NCBI RefSeq assembly: GCF_009800965.1
Contig: NZ_WUAF01000007.1
Location: forward strand, 1-64,000
Source: Cognatazoarcus halotolerans
GTDB taxonomy: Bacteria; Pseudomonadota; Gammaproteobacteria; Burkholderiales; Rhodocyclaceae
Reading direction: 5' to 3'
Length of the DNA: 64,000 bases
This document shows positions 63,772 to 64,000 of this stretch, in pieces. The translations under genes were made by a program, and so were the position numbers. Positions within the stretch are counted from its first letter, which is position 1, and every line of letters begins with the position of its first letter. The notes under the pieces were generated by a model, which did not search any database, had not been told where the DNA came from, and saw only the letters and a program-made list of their open reading frames with translations.

Positions 63772-64000
63772 TCAGGCGCCGGACTCGGCGATGGGTTTGC
63801 ACAGTTCCTTCAGGCCCGCGAGAAGCTCTGGTCCGGCTTGCGCGATGCCGCCGCCGCTCGGCGACAGGATGGAGATGCCGGGCGCTGCAAGGGCCGGCTT
63901 GCGCCGAGCCCGAAGGATCAGGCCATCGAGATGCCGGCGGCGCTTGCCAAGGTCGGCGGCTGGTGTTGCCGGCGCCCGCGGTGCCCGGTCATGTCGAGTG
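63772..64000 (-). CDS. C-terminal end of an unknown gene just upstream of nrdB (partial)
   Basis: A reading frame open from the window edge ends in TGA at 63772, 14 bases before the nrdB start. It reads ISILSPSGGGIAQAGPELLA in its middle and ends ELCKPIAESGA. About 75 codons are visible. The end does not match the C-terminal CxxC tail of a typical NrdA. Close spacing to nrdB suggests one transcript. No family is recognised and it could still be a fortuitous frame in GC-rich DNA. Confidence 0.45.
   Translation of the reverse strand, partial: TRHDRAPRAPATPAADLGKRRRHLDGLILRARRKPALAAPGISILSPSGGGIAQAGPELLAGLKELCKPIAESGA

Noticed and set aside
1..64000. CRISPR arrays, tRNA, rRNA, att sites or a replication origin
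   Set aside because: No regularly spaced repeats, cloverleaf sequences, DnaA-box clusters or direct-repeat attachment pairs were recognised on either strand by reading.

Overview
The window is uniformly GC-rich apart from its first ~2.2 kb, is densely coding, and looks like a chromosomal piece of a betaproteobacterium, most probably Rhodocyclales (Azoarcus/Thauera/Zoogloeaceae type). The evidence is the mix of a PQQ alcohol dehydrogenase with a c4-like cytochrome, hypABCD hydrogenase maturation genes, DUF1127 and DUF3079 small proteins, a CPA1 antiporter and a class I ribonucleotide reductase beta subunit. The assignment rests on gene content only.

Layout. 1-9795 is a conflict/defence-type island. 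It starts with a truncated transposase orfA and a TIR-CHAT protein in lower-GC DNA. A tightly overlapping four-gene operon follows (transcribed right to left): TIR protein, MoxR-like AAA+ ATPase, vWA-like protein, and a 1144-residue CHAT-like/hydrolase/TIR-like protein. Its layout matches the MoxR-vWA-VMAP type of ternary conflict system. 10039-12359 encodes a periplasmic PQQ dehydrogenase and its diheme cytochrome. 12417-17166 is an operon of an exported protein, a membrane-anchored TIR protein, a glutamate-cysteine-ligase-like enzyme and an aspartoacylase-like metalloenzyme. 17204-19492 holds a LysR regulator, a DUF1127 protein and glutaminase.

19502-23950 is a six-gene, largely overlapping operon: thermostable-hemolysin-like protein, AMP-dependent ligase, heme-oxygenase-fold diiron enzyme with a full ligand set, SDR, periplasmic helical-repeat protein, and a previously easy-to-miss 48-residue membrane protein. 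It looks like a small uncharacterised biosynthetic pathway. 24178-26766 is a STAND-type ATPase with helical repeats. 26886-31609 has an outer-membrane protein and a PstS-like periplasmic protein divergent from an NtrC-type two-component system. 31646-35699 carries a 7TM-GGDEF cyclase, a CPA1 antiporter and a MarC protein.

35734-40895 is a self-contained peptide export locus: a 72-residue precursor with a canonical double-glycine leader and a six-cysteine Ser/Thr-rich core, an HlyD-type adaptor, a C39 peptidase-ABC exporter with an intact catalytic triad, and a TolC-like channel. 43996-48452 pairs a large diheme cytochrome (RoxA-like) with a Tat-exported GMC oxidoreductase. 48877-52373 is a more mosaic stretch with a Fic protein and its probable operator, and a RAYT-type transposase expressed from a probable leaderless promoter. 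52615-55962 is a YfbK-like vWA lipoprotein with an ECF sigma factor and anti-sigma factor. 56168-59046 holds two proteins of unknown function, one with a duplicated N-terminal domain and a C-terminal helix-hairpin-helix. 59253-61976 is hypABCD without hypE or hypF. 62097-64000 is a GNAT, nrdB and the C-terminal end of an unknown gene.

The most promising uncharacterised systems are the diiron-enzyme cluster (19502-23950), the Cys-rich peptide secretion locus (35734-40895), and the TIR/MoxR/CHAT-hydrolase operon (2286-9048). No tRNA, rRNA or CRISPR array was recognised.
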